64,000 bases of DNA from Metallyticus violacea (lineage: Eukaryota > Arthropoda > Insecta > Mantodea > Metallyticidae). Under the pieces are notes generated by a model. That model was given only the letters and a program-made list of their open reading frames with translations. It searched no databases and was not told the origin of the DNA. Made by a program: the position numbers and the translations under genes. Location of the stretch: assembly GCA_030762175.1 (NCBI GenBank), contig JAUJEO010000019.1, positions 5,462,001 through 5,526,000 of the forward strand, read 5' to 3'. Shown piece after piece: positions 34,948 to 47,714 of the stretch (within the stretch, counting starts at the first letter, position 1; each line of letters begins with the position of its first letter).

Positions 34948-37862
34948 GATTAAAATTTTATTTTGAAGTTTGGAAACTTCGTTAGAATCACTTTTTTTCC
35001 GTTCTTATTTGAGATAACTGGTTCTCTTTCATTATACTAGTTTGATAGCCTCAGACAAGCATATTATGCGCAAAGAATCTCGAAAAGAAAAAAATTTTTT
35101 TTCGAAGTTTGGAAACTTCCTTAGAATCACTTTTTTTCCATTCTTATTTGAGATAACTTGTTCTCTTTCATTATACTAGTTTGATAGCCTTAGACAAGCA
35201 TATTATGCGCAAAGAATCTCGAAAAGAAAAAAATTTTTTTTCAAAGTTCGGAAACTTCGTTAGAATCACTTTTTTTCCGTTCTTATTTAAGATTACTGGT
35301 TCTCTTTCATTATACTAGTTTGATAGCCTCAGACAAGCATATTATGCGCAAAGAATCTCGAAAAGAAAAAAATTTTTTTTCGAAGTTTGGAAACTTCCTT
35401 AGAATCACTTTTTTTCCATTCTTATTTGAGATAACTTGTTCTCTTTCATTATACTAGTTTGATAGCCTTAGACAAGCATATTATGCGCAAAGAATCTCGA
35501 AAAGAAAAAATTTTTTTTTCGAAGTTTGGAAACTTCGTTAGAATCACTTTTTTTCCGTTCTTATTTAAGATTACTGGTTCTCTTTCATTATACTAGTTTG
35601 ATAGCCTCAGACAAGCATATTATGCGCAAAGAATCTCGAAAAGAAAAAAATTTTTTTTCGAAGTTTGGAAACTTCCTTAGAATCACTTTTTTTCCATTCT
35701 TATTTGAGATAACTTGTTCTCTTTCATTATACTTGTTTGATAGCCTTAGACAAGCATATTATGCGCAAAGAATCTCGAAAAGAAAAAAATTTTTTTTCAA
35801 AGTTTGGAAACTTCGTTATAATCACTTTTTTCCGTTTTTATTTAAGATTACTGGTTCTCTTTCATTATACTAGTTTGATAGCCTTAGACAAGCATATTAT
35901 GCGCAAAGAATCTCGAAAAGAAAAAAATTTTTTTTCGAAGTTTGGAAACTTCGTTAGAATCACTTTTTTTCCGTTCTTATTTAAGATTACTGGTTCTCTT
36001 TCATTATACTAGTTTGATAGCCTCAGACAAGCATATTATGCGCAAAGAATCTCGAAAAGAAAAAAATTTTTTTTCGAAGTTTGGAAACTTCGTTAGAATC
36101 ACTTTTTTTCCGTTCTTATTTAAGATTACTGGTTGTCTTTCATTATACTAGTTTGATAGCCTCAGACAAGCATATTATGCGCAAAGAATCTAGAAAAGAA
36201 AAAAATTTTTTTTCGAAGATTGGAAACCTCGTTAGAATCACTTTTTTTCCGTTCTTATTTGAGATAACTGGTTCTCTTTCATTATACTAGTTTGATAGCC
36301 TCAGACAAGCATATTATGCGCAAAGAATCTCGAAAAGAAAAAATTTTTTTTTCGAAGTTAGGAAACTTCGTTAGAATCACTTTTTTTCCGTTCTTATTTA
36401 AGATTACTGGTTCTCTTTCATTATACTAGTTTGATAGCCTCAGACAAGCATATTATGCGCAAAGAATCTCGAAAAGAAAAAAATTTTTTTTCGAAGTTTG
36501 GAAACTTCCTTAGAATCACTTTTTTTCCATTCTTATTTGAGATAACTTGTTCTCTTTCATTATACTTGTTTGATAGCCTTAGACAAGCATATTATGCGCA
36601 AAGAATCTCGAAAAGAAAAAAATTTTTTTTCGAAGTTTGGAAACTTCGTTATAATCACTTTTTTCTGTTTTTATTTAAGATTACTGGTTCTCTTTCATTA
36701 TACTAGTTTGATAGCCTCAGACAAGCATATTATGCGCAAAGAATCTCGAAAAGAAAAAAATTTTTTTTCGAAGTTTGGAAACTTCGTTAGAATCACTTTT
36801 TTTCCGTTCTTATTTAAGATTACTGGTTCTCTTTCATTATACTAGTTTGATAGCCTCAGACAAGCATATTATGCGCAAAGAATCTAGAAAAGAAAAAAAT
36901 TTTTTTTCGAAGATTGGAAACCTCGTTAGAATCACTTTTTTTCCGTTCTTATTTGAGATAACTGGTTCTCTTTCATTATACTAGTTTGATAGCCTCAGAC
37001 AAGCATATTATGGGCAAAGAATCTCGAAAAGAAAAAAATTTTTTTTCGAAGTTTGGAACTTCCTTAGAATCACTTTTTTTCCATTATTATTTGAGATAAC
37101 TTGTTCTCTTTCATTATACTTGTTTGATAGCCTTAGACAAGCATATTATGCGCAAAGAATCTCGAAAAGAAAAAATTTTTTTTTCGAAGTTTGGAAACTT
37201 CGTTAGAATCACTTTTTTTCCGTTCTTATTTGAGATAACTGGTTCTCTTTCATTATACTAGTTTGATAGCCTCAGACAAGCATATTATGCGCAAAGAATC
37301 TCGAAAAGAAAAAAATTTTTTTTCGAAGTTTGGAAACTTCCTTAGAATCACTTTTTTTCCATTCTTATTTGAGATAACTTGTTCTCTTTCATTATACTTG
37401 TTTGATAGCCTTAGACAAGCATATTATGCGCAAAGAATCTCGAAAAGAAAAAAATTTTTTTTCGAAGTTTGGAAACTTCGTTATAATCACTTTTTTCCGT
37501 TCTTATTTAAGATTACTGGTTCTCTTTCATTATACTAGTTTGATAGCCTCAGACAAGCATATTATGCGCAAAGAATCTCGAAAAGAAAAAATTTTTTTTT
37601 CGATGTTAGGAAACTTCGTTAGAATCACTTTTTTTCCGTTCTTATTTGAGATAACTTGTTCTCTTTCATTATACTAGTTTGATAGCCTTAGACAAGCATA
37701 TTATGCGCAAAGAATCTCGAAAAGAAAAAATTTTTTTTTCGGAGTTAGGAAACTTCGTTAGAATCACATTTTTTCCGTTCTTATTTAAGATTACTGGTTC
37801 TCTTTCATTATACTAGTTTGATAGCCTCAGACAAGCATATTATGCGCAAAGAATCTCGAAAA
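34948..37862. repeat. HOR block 15, 21 monomers
   Basis: A-B1-D-B1-D-B2-C1-D-D-E-F-B2-C1-D-E-B3-A-B2-C2-G-F. It starts with the GATTAAAA form of the marker. The internal F (about 36.35 kb) is not followed by a marker. The B1-D-B2-C1-D-D-E core recurs at 48.1 and 49.8 kb, and in a related form (a B/D hybrid and an extra D after B1) at 52.6 kb. Confidence 0.82.
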
Positions 37863-39527
37863 GATTACAATTTTATTTCGAAGTTTGGAAACTTCGTTAG
37901 AATCACTTTTTTTCCGTTCTTATTTGAGATAACTGGTTCTCTTTCATTATACTAGTTTGATAGCCTCAGACAAGCATATTATGCGCAAAGAATCTCGAAA
38001 AGAAAAAAATTTTTTTTCGAAGTTTGGAAACTTCCTTAGAATCACTTTTTTTCCATTCTTATTTGAGATAACTTGTTCTCTTTCATTATACTAGTTTGAT
38101 AGCCTTAGACAAGCATATTATGCGCAAAGAATCTCGAAAAGAAAAAAATTTTTTTTCGAAGTTTGGAAACTTCGTTAGAATCACTTTTTTTCCGTTCTTA
38201 TTTAAGATTACTGGTTCTCTTTCATTATACTAGTTTGATAGCCTCAGACAAGCATATTATGCGCAAAGAATCTCGAAAAGAAAAAAATTTTTTTTCGAAG
38301 TTTGGAAACTTCCTTAGAATCACTTTTTTTCCATTCTTATTTGAGATAACTTGTTCTCTTTCATTATACTTGTTTGATAGCCTTAGACAAGCATATTATG
38401 CGCAAAGAATCTCGAAAAGAAAAAAATTTTTTTTCGAAGTTTGGAAACTTCGTAATAATCAATTTTTTCCGTTTTTATTTAAGATTACTGGTTCTCTTTC
38501 ATTATACTAATTTGATAGCCTCAGACAAGCATATTATGCGCAAAGAATCTCGAAAAGAAAAAATTTTTTTTCGAAGTTTGGAAACTTCGTTAGAATCACT
38601 TTTTTTCCGTTCTTATTTAAGATTACTGGTTCTCTTTCATTATACTAGTTTGATAGCCTCAGACAAGCATATTATGCGCAAAGAATCTCGAAAAGAAAAA
38701 AATTTTTTTTCGAAGTTTGGAACTTCCTTAGAATCACTTTTTTTCCATTCTTATTTGAGATAACTTGTTCTCTTTCATTATACTTGTTTGATAGCCTTAG
38801 ACAAGCATATTATGCGCAAAGAATCTCAAAAAAGAAAAAAATTTTTTTTCGAAGTTTGGAAACTTCGTTAGAATCACTTTTTTTCCGTTCTTATTTGAGA
38901 TAACTGGTTCTCTTTCATTATACTAGTTTGATAGCCTCAGACAAGCATATTATGCGCAAAGAATCTCGAAAAGAAAAAAATTTTTTTTCGAAGTTTGGAA
39001 ACTTCCTTAGAATCACTTTTTTTCCATTCTTATTTGAGATAACTTGTTCTCTTTCATTATACTTGTTTGATAGCCTTAGACAAGCATATTATGCGCAAAG
39101 AATCTCGAAAAGAAAAAAATTTCTTTTCGAAGTTTGGAAACTTCGTTATAATCACTTTTTTCCGTTCTTATTTAAGATTACTGGTTCTCTTTCATTATAC
39201 TAGTTTGATAGCCTCAGACAAGCATATTATGCGCAAAGAATCTCGAAAAGAAAAAATTTTTTTTTCGAAGTTTGGAAACTTCGTTAGAATCACTTTTTTT
39301 CCGTTCTTATTTGAGATAACTTGTTCTCTTTCATTATACTAGTTTGATAGCCTTAGACAAGCATATTATGCGCAAAGAATCTCGAAAAGAAAAAATTTTT
39401 TTTTCGAAGTTAGGAAACTTCGTTAGAATCACTTTTTTTCCGTTCTTATTTCAGATTACTGGTTCTCTTTCATTATACTAGTTTGATAGCCTCAGACAAG
39501 CATATTATGCGCAAAGAATCTCGAAAA
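37863..39527. repeat. HOR block 16, 12-mer lacking E
   Basis: A-B1-D-B2-C1-D-B3-A-B2-C2-G-F. The C1 copy has CGTAATAATC and the A copy follows TCTCAAAAAAG. Both also occur in blocks 5 and 17. F has TTTCAGATTACTGG and ends in the GATTAAAA marker. Confidence 0.85.
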
Positions 39528-40547
39528 GATTAAAATTTTATTTCGAAGTTTGGAAACTTCGTTAGAATCACTTTTTTTCCCTTCTTATTTGAGATAACTG
39601 GTTCTCTTTCATTATACTAGTTTGATAGCCTCAGACAAGCATATTATGCGCAAAGAATCTCGAAAAGAAAAAAATTTTTTTTCGAAGTTTGGAAACTTCC
39701 TTAGAATCACTTTTTTTCCATTCTTATTTGAGATAACTTGTTCTCTTTCATTATACTTGTTTGATAGCCTTAGACAAGCATATTATGCGCAAAGAATCTC
39801 GAAAAGAAAAAAATTTTTTTTCGAAGTTTGGAAACTTCGTTATAATCACTTTTTTCCGTTCTTATTTAAGATTACTGGTTCTCTTTCATTATACTAGTTT
39901 GATAGCCTCAGACAAGCATATTATGCGCAAAGATTCTCGAAAAGAAAAAAATTTTTTTTCGAAGTTTGGAAACTTCGTTAGAATCACTTTTTTTCCGTTC
40001 TTATTTGAGATAACTTGTTCTCTTTCATTATATTAATTTGATAGCCTTAGACAAGCATATTATGCGCAAATATTCTCGAAAAGAAAAAAATTTTTTTTCG
40101 AAGTTTGGAAACTTCGTTAGAATCACTTTTTTTCCGTTCTTATTTGAGATAACTGGTTCTCTTTCATTATACTAGTTTGATAGCCTCAGAAAAGCATATT
40201 ATGCGCAAAGAATCTAGAAAAGAAAAAAATTTTTTTTCGAAGATTGGAAACCTCGTTAGAATCACTTTTTTTCCGTTCTTATTTGAGATAACTGGTTCTC
40301 TTTCATTATTCTAGTTTGATAGCCTCAGACAAGCATATTATGCGCAAATAATCTGGAAAAGAAAAAAATTTTTTTTCGAAGTTTGGAAACTTCCTTAGAA
40401 ATACTTTTTTTCCATTCTTATTTGAGATAACTTCTTCTCTTTCATTATTCTAGTTTGATAGCCTTAGACAAGCATATTATGCGCAAAGAATCTCGAAAAG
40501 AAAAAAATTTTTTTTAAGAAGTTTGGAAACTTCGTTAGAATCACTTT
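37910..40547. repeat. 19-mer tandem duplication, copy 1 (2,638 bp)
   Basis: Constant offset 2,638 bp to copy 2. Shared rare variants include TTTCTTTTCG (about 39,120 and 41,758), TTTCAGATT, CCCTTC, AGATTCTCG and TATTAATTTG. Confidence 0.87.
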
Positions 40548-42165
40548 TTTTCCGTTCTTATTTGAGATAACTGGTTCTCTTTCATTATACTAGTTTGATA
40601 GCCTCAGACAAGCATATTATGCGCAAAGAATCTCGAAAAGAAAAAAATTTTTTTTCGAAGTTTGGAAACTTCCTTAGAATCACTTTTTTTCCATTCTTAT
40701 TTGAGATAACTTGTTCTCTTTCATTATACTAGTTTGATAGCCTTAGACAAGCATATTATGCGCAAAGAATCTCGAAAAGAAAAAAATTTTTTTTCGAAGT
40801 TTGGAAACTTCGTTAGAATCACTTTTTTTCCGTTCTTATTTAAGATTACTGGTTCTCTTTCATTATACTAGTTTGATAGCCTCAGACAAGCATATTATGC
40901 GCAAAGAATCTCGAAAAGAAAAAAATTTTTTTTCGAAGTTTGGAAACTTCCTTAGAATCACTTTTTTTCCATTCTTATTTGAGATAACTTGTTCTCTTTC
41001 ATTATACTTGTTTGATAGCCTTAGACAAGCATATTATGCGCAAAGAATCTCGAAAAGAAAAAAATTTTTTTTCGAAGTTTGGAAACTTCGTAATAATCAA
41101 TTTTTTCCGTTTTTATTTAAGATTACTGGTTCTCTTTCATTATACTAATTTGATAGCCTCAGACAAGCATATTATGCGCAAAGAATCTCGAAAAGAAAAA
41201 ATTTTTTTTCGAAGTTTGGAAACTTCGTTAGAATCACTTTTTTTCCGTTCTTATTTAAGATTACTGGTTCTCTTTCATTATACTAGTTTGATAGCCTCAG
41301 ACAAGCATATTATGCGCAAAGAATCTCGAAAAGAAAAAAATTTTTTTTCGAAGTTTGGAACTTCCTTAGAATCACTTTTTTTCCATTCTTATTTGAGATA
41401 ACTTGTTCTCTTTCATTATACTTGTTTGATAGCCTTAGACAAGCATATTATGCGCAAAGAATCTCAAAAAAGAAAAAAATTTTTTTTCGAAGTTTGGAAA
41501 CTTCGTTAGAATCACTTTTTTTCCGTTCTTATTTGAGATAACTGGTTCTCTTTCATTATACTAGTTTGATAGCCTCAGACAAGCATATTATGCGCAAAGA
41601 ATCTCGAAAAGAAAAAAATTTTTTTTCGAAGTTTGGAAACTTCCTTAGAATCACTTTTTTTCCATTCTTATTTGAGATAACTTGTTCTCTTTCATTATAC
41701 TTGTTTGATAGCCTTAGACAAGCATATTATGCGCAAAGAATCTCGAAAAGAAAAAAATTTCTTTTCGAAGTTTGGAAACTTCGTTATAATCACTTTTTTC
41801 CGTTCTTATTTAAGATTACTGGTTCTCTTTCATTATACTAGTTTGATAGCCTCAGACAAGCATATTATGCGCAAAGAATCTCGAAAAGAAAAAATTTTTT
41901 TTTCGAAGTTTGGAAACTTCGTTAGAATCACTTTTTTTCCGTTCTTATTTGAGATAACTTGTTCTCTTTCATTATACTAGTTTGATAGCCTTAGACAAGC
42001 ATATTATGCGCAAAGAATCTCGAAAAGAAAAAATTTTTTTTTCGAAGTTAGGAAACTTCGTTAGAATCACTTTTTTTCCGTTCTTATTTCAGATTACTGG
42101 TTCTCTTTCATTATACTAGTTTGATAGCCTCAGACAAGCATATTATGCGCAAAGAATCTCGAAAA
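39528..42165. repeat. HOR block 17, 19 monomers
   Basis: A-B2-C2-G-A-E-X-(Y/A)-B1-D-B2-C1-D-B3-A-B2-C2-G-F. The X-V module is cut off inside Y by an exchange with A (40,514-40,653). The A copy reads CCCTTCTTATTT instead of CCGTTCTTATTT. Confidence 0.84.
40514..40653. repeat. Hybrid monomer Y/A at duplication junction
   Basis: Starts TTAAGAAG as in Y, then GAGATAACTGG, ACTAG and CCTC as in A. The switch lies between positions 4 and 50. Confidence 0.83.
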
Positions 42166-43185
42166 GATTAAAATTTTATTTCGAAGTTTGGAAACTTCGT
42201 TAGAATCACTTTTTTTCCCTTCTTATTTGAGATAACTGGTTCTCTTTCATTATACTAGTTTGATAGCCTCAGACAAGCATATTATGCGCAAAGAATCTCG
42301 AAAAGAAAAAAATTTTTTTTCGAAGTTTGGAAACTTCCTTAGAATCACTTTTTTTCCATTCTTATTTGAGATAACTTGTTCTCTTTCATTATACTTGTTT
42401 GATAGCCTTAGACAAGCATATTATGCGCAAAGAATCTCGAAAAGAAAAAAATTTTTTTTCGAAGTTTGGAAACTTCGTTATAATCACTTTTTTCCGTTCT
42501 TATTTAAGATTACTGGTTCTCTTTCATTATACTAGTTTGATAGCCTCAGACAAGCATATTATGCGCAAAGATTCTCGAAAAGAAAAAAATTTTTTTTCGA
42601 AGTTTGGAAACTTCGTTAGAATCACTTTTTTTCCGTTCTTATTTGAGATAACTTGTTCTCTTTCATTATATTAATTTGATAGCCTTAGACAAGCATATTA
42701 TGCGCAAATATTCTCGAAAAGAAAAAAATTTTTTTTCGAAGTTTGGAAACTTCGTTAGAATCACTTTTTTTCCGTTCTTATTTGAGATAACTGGTTCTCT
42801 TTCATTATACTAGTTTGATAGCCTCAGAAAAGCATATTATGCGCAAAGAATCTAGAAAAGAAAAAAATTTTTTTTCGAAGATTGGAAACCTCGTTAGAAT
42901 CACTTTTTTTCCGTTCTTATTTGAGATAACTGGTTCTCTTTCATTATTCTAGTTTGATAGCCTCAGACAAGCATATTATGCGCAAATAATCTGGAAAAGA
43001 AAAAAATTTTTTTTCGAAGTTTGGAAACTTCCTTAGAAATACTTTTTTTCCATTCTTATTTGAGATAACTTCTTCTCTTTCATTATTCTAGTTTGATAGC
43101 CTTAGACAAGCATATTATGCGCAAAGAATCTCGAAAAGAAAAAAAATTTTTTTAAGAAGTTTGGAAACTTCGTTAGAATCACTTT
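40548..43185. repeat. 19-mer tandem duplication, copy 2 (2,638 bp)
   Basis: The junction is inside the Y/A hybrid (40,514-40,653): Y by its TTAAGAAG start, A by its GAGATAACTGG middle. Copy 2 continues into an intact Y-Z-W-V series, showing what stood to the right of the original unit. Confidence 0.87.
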
Positions 43186-44662
43186 TTTTCCGTTCTTATT
43201 TAAGATAACTTGTTCTCTTTCATTATACTAGTTTGATAGCCTTAGACAAGCATATTATGCGCAAAGAATCTCGAAAAGAAAAAAATTTTTTTTCGAAGTT
43301 TGGAAACTTCGTTATAATCACTTTTTTTCCGTTCTTATTTAAGATTACTGGTTCTCTTTCATTATACTAGTTTGATAGCCTCAGACAAGCATATTATGCG
43401 CAAAGAATCTCGAAAAGAAAAAAATTTTTTTTCGAAGTTTGGAAACTTCGTTAGAATCACTTTTTTTCCATTCTTATTTGAGATAACTTGTTCTCTTTCA
43501 TTATACTTGTTTGATAGCCTTAGACAAGCATATTATGCGCAAAGAATCTCGAAAAGAAAAAAATTTTTTTTCGAAGTTTGGAAACTTCGTTAGAATCACT
43601 TTTTTTCCGTTCATATTTGAGATAACTTCTCTTTCATTATACTAGTTTGATAGCCTTAGACAAGCATATTATGCGCAAAGAATCTCGAAAAGAAAAAAAT
43701 ATTTTTTCGAAGTTTGGAAACTTCGTTAGAATCACTTTTTTTCCGTTCTTATTTGAGATAACTGGTTCTCTTTCATTATACTAGTTTGATAGTCTCAGAA
43801 AAGCATATTATGCGCAAAGAATCTAGAAAAGAAAAAAATTTTTTTTCGAAGATTGGAAACCTCGTTAGAATCACTTTTTTTCCGTTCTTATTTGAGATAA
43901 CTGGTTCTCTTTCATTATACTAGTTTGATAGCCTCAGACAAGCATATTATGCGCAAAGAATCTCGAAAAGAAAAAAATTTTTTTTCGAAGTTTGGAACTT
44001 CCTTAGAATCACTTTTTTTCCATTCTTATTTGAGATAACTTGTTCTCTTTCATTATACTTGTTTGATAGCCTTAGACAAGCATATTATGCGCAAAGAATC
44101 TCGAAAAGAAAAAAATTTTTTTTCGAAGTTTGGAAACTTCCTTACAATCACTTTTTTTCCATTCTTATTTGAGATAACTTGTTCTCTTTCATTATACTTG
44201 TTTGATAGCCTTAGACAAGCATATTATGCGCAAAGAATCTCGAAAAGAAAAAAATTTTTTTTCGAAGTTTGGAAACTTCGTTATAATCACTTTTTTCCGT
44301 TCTTATTTAAGATTACTGGTTCTCTTTCATTATACTAGTTTGATAGCCTCAGACAAGCATATTATGCGCAAAGAATCTCGAAAAGAAAAAAATTTTTTTT
44401 CGAAGTTTGGAAACTTCGTTAGAATCACTTTTTTTCCGTTCTTATTTAAGATTACTGGTTCTCTTTCATTATACTAGTTTGATAGCCTCAGACAAGCATA
44501 TTATGCGCAAAGAATCTAGAAAAGAAAAAAATTTTTTTTCGAAGATTGGAAACCTCGTTAGAATCACTTTTTTTCCGTTCTTATTTAAGATTACTGGTTC
44601 TCTTTCATTATACTAGTTTGATAGCCTCAGACAAGCATATTATGCGCAAAGAATCTCGAAAA
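42166..44662. repeat. HOR block 18, 18 monomers
   Basis: A-B2-C2-G-A-E-X-Y-Z-W-V-A-E-B3-B2-C2-D-(E/F). This is the last block with the X-V module. It ends in an E/F hybrid that carries the marker. Confidence 0.83.
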
Positions 44663-44676
44663 GATTACAATTTTAT
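44538..44676. repeat. Hybrid monomer E/F with marker
   Basis: Starts with GAAGATTGG and AACCTCG of E, then AAGATTACTGG and the GATTACAA marker of F. The switch lies between positions 17 and 50. It marks the right limit of the part of the array that holds the X-V module. Confidence 0.83.
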
Positions 44677-45640
44677 TTCGAAGTTTGGAAACTTCGTTAG
44701 AATCACTTTTTTTCCGTTCTTATTTGAGATAACTGGTTCTCTTTCATTATACTAGTTTGATAGCCTCAGACAAGCATATTATGCGCAAAGAATCTCGAAA
44801 AGAAAAAAATTTTTTTTCGAAGTTTGGAAACTTCCTTAGAATCACTATTTTTCCATTCTTATTTGAGATAACTTGTTCTCTTTCATTATACTAGTTTGAT
44901 AGCCTTAGACAAGCATATTATGCGCAAAGAATCTCGAAAAGAAAAAAATTTTTTTTCGAAGTCTGGAAACTTCGTTAGAATCACTTTTTTTCCGTTCTTA
45001 TTTAAGATTACTGGTTCTCTTTCATTATACTAGTTTGATAGCCTCAGACAAGCATATTATGCGCAAAGAATCTCGAAAAGAAAAAAATTTTTTTTCGAAG
45101 TTTGGAAACTTCCTTAGAATCACTTTTATTCCATTCTTATTTGAGGTAACTTGTTCTCTTTCATTATACTTGTTTGATAGCCTTAGACAAGCATATTATG
45201 CGCAAAGAATCTCGAAAAGAAAAAAATTTTTTTTCGAAGTTTGGAAACTTCGTTATAATCAATTTTTTCCGTTTTTATTTAAGATTATTGGTTCTCTTTC
45301 ATTATACTAGTTTGATAGCCTCAGACAAGCATATTATGCGCAAAGAATCTCGAAAAGAAAAAAATTTTTTTTCGAAGTTTGGAAACTTCGTTAGAATCAC
45401 TTTTTTTCCGTTCTTATTTAAGATTACTGGTTCTCTTTCATTATACTAGTTTGATAGCCTCAGACAAGCATATTATGCTCAAAGAATCTCGAAAAGAAAA
45501 AAATTTTTTTTCGAAGTTTGGAACTTCCTTAGAATCACTTTTTTTCCATTCTTATTTGAGATAACTTGTTCTCTTTCATTATACTTGTTTGATAGCCTTA
45601 GACAAGCATATTATGCGCAAAGAATCTCGAAAAGAAAAAA
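44663..45640. repeat. Seven-monomer repeat at offset 1,387 bp, first copy
   Basis: A-B1-D-B2-C1-D-B3, nearly identical to 46,050-47,027, including the rare GAGGTAACTTG and ATGCTCAAAG. After B3 the copies differ: this one goes to C2, the other to A-B2-C2. Confidence 0.82.
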
Positions 45641-46049
45641 ATTTTTTTTCGAAGTTTGGAAACTTCGTTATAATCACTTTTTTCCGTTCTTATTTAAGAT
45701 TACTGGTTCTCTTTCATTATACTAGTTTGATAGCCTCAGACAAGCATATTATGCGCAAAGAATCTCGAAAAGAAAAAAAATTTTTTTCGAAGTTTGGAAA
45801 CTTCGTTAGAATCACTTTTTATCCGTTCTTATTTGAGATAACTTGTTCTCTTTCATTATACTAGTTTGATAGCCTTAGACAAGCATATTATGCGCAAAGA
45901 TTCTCGAAAAGAAAAAATTTTTTTTTCGAAGTTAGGAAACTTCGTTAGAATCACTTTTTTTCCGTTCTTATTTAAGATTACTGGTTCTCTTTCATTATAC
46001 TAGTTTGATAGCCTCAGACAAGCATATTATGCGCAAAGAATCTCGAAAA
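44663..46049. repeat. HOR block 19, 10-mer
   Basis: A-B1-D-B2-C1-D-B3-C2-G-F, that is block 20 without A-B2 after B3. It shares GAGGTAACTTG (about 45,144) with block 20 only. The D copy has GAAGTCTGG. Confidence 0.85.
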
Positions 46050-47027
46050 GATTACAATTTTATTTCGAAGTTTGGAAACTTCGTTAGAATCACTTTTTTT
46101 CCGTTCTTATTTGAGATAACTGGTTCTCTTTCATTATACTAGTTTGATAGCCTCAGACAAGCATATTATGCGCAAAGAATCTCGAAAAGAAAAAAATTTT
46201 TTTTCGAAGTTTGGAAACTTCCTTAGAATCACTATTTTTCCATTCTTATTTGAGATAACTTGTTCTCTTTCATTATACTAGTTTGATAGCCTTAGACAAG
46301 CATATTATGCGCAAAGAATCTCGAAAAGAAAAAAATTTTTTTTCGAAGTTTGGAAACTTCGTTAGAATCACTTTTTTTCCGTTCTTATTTAAGATTACTG
46401 GTTCTCTTTCATTATACTAGTTTGATAGCCTCAGACAAGCATATTATGCGCAAAGAATCTCGAAAAGAAAAAAAATTTTTTTCGAAGTTTGGAAACTTCC
46501 TTAGAATCACTTTTATTCCATTCTTATTTGAGGTAACTTGTTCTCTTTCATTATACTTGTTTGATAGCCTTAGACAAGCATATTATGCGCAAAGAATCTC
46601 GAAAAGAAAAAAATTTTTTTTCGAAGTTTGGAAACTTCGTTATAATCAATTTTTTCCGTTTTTATTTAAGATTACTGGTTCTCTTTCATTATACTAGTTT
46701 GATAGCCTCAGACAAGCATATTATGCGCAAAGAATCTCGAAAAGAAAAAAATTTTTTTTCGAAGTTTGGAAACTTCGTTAGAATCACTTTTTTTCCGTTC
46801 TTATTTAAGATTACTGGTTCTCTTTCATTATACTAGTTTGATAGCCTCAGACAAGCATATTATGCTCAAAGAATCTCGAAAAGAAAAAAATTTTTTTTCG
46901 AAGTTTGGAACTTCCTTAGAATCACTTTTTTTCCATTCTTATTTGAGATAACTTGTTCTCTTTCATTATACTTGTTTGATAGCCTTAGACAAGCATATTA
47001 TGCGCAAAGAATCTCGAAAAGAAAAAA
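46050..47027. repeat. Seven-monomer repeat at offset 1,387 bp, second copy
   Basis: Second copy, in a complete 12-mer. Its fourth monomer follows an A8T7 tract (about 46,470), a private difference. Confidence 0.82.
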
Positions 47028-47714
47028 ATTTTTTTTCGAAGTTTGGAAACTTCGTTAGAATCACTTTTTTTCCGTTCTTATTTGAGATAACTGGTTCTCT
47101 TTCATTATACTAGTTTGATAGCCTCAGACAAGCATATTATGCGCAAAGAATCTCGAAAAGAAAAAAATTTTTTTTCGAAGTTTGGAAACTTCCTTAGAAT
47201 CACTTTTTTTCCATTCTTATTTGAGATAACTTGTTCTCTTTCATTATACTTGTTTGATAGCCTTAGACAAGCATATTATGCGCAAAGAATCTCGAAAAGA
47301 AAAAAATTTTTTTTCGAAGTTTGGAAACTTCGTTATAATCACTTTTTTCCGTTCTTATTTAAGATTACTGGTTCTCTTTCATTATACTAGTTTGATAGCC
47401 TCAGACAAGCATATTATGCGCAAAGAATCTCGAAAAGAAAAAATTTTTTTTTCGAAGTTTGGAAACTTCGTTAGAATCACTTTTTTTCCGTTCTTATTTG
47501 AGATAACTTGTTCTCTTTCATTATACTAGTTTGATAGCCTTAGACAAGCATATTATGCGCAAAGAATCTCGAAAAGAAAAAATTTTTTTTTCGAAGTTAG
47601 GAAACTTCGTTAGAATCACTTTTTTTCCGTTCTTATTTCAGATTACTGGTTCTCTTTCATTATACTAGTTTGATAGCCTCAGACAAGCATATTATGCGCA
47701 AAGAATCTCGAAAA
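46050..47714. repeat. HOR block 20, 12-mer lacking E
   Basis: A-B1-D-B2-C1-D-B3-A-B2-C2-G-F. The first seven monomers are near-identical to block 19 at an offset of 1,387 bp. F has TTTCAGATT and ends in the GATTAAAA marker. Confidence 0.85.

Noticed and set aside
36352..36490. F monomer as a sign of a missing marker at 36.4 kb
   Set aside because: The junction has an ordinary A7T8 tract and is followed by B2, not A, so it is a rearranged order rather than an eroded GATTACAA marker.
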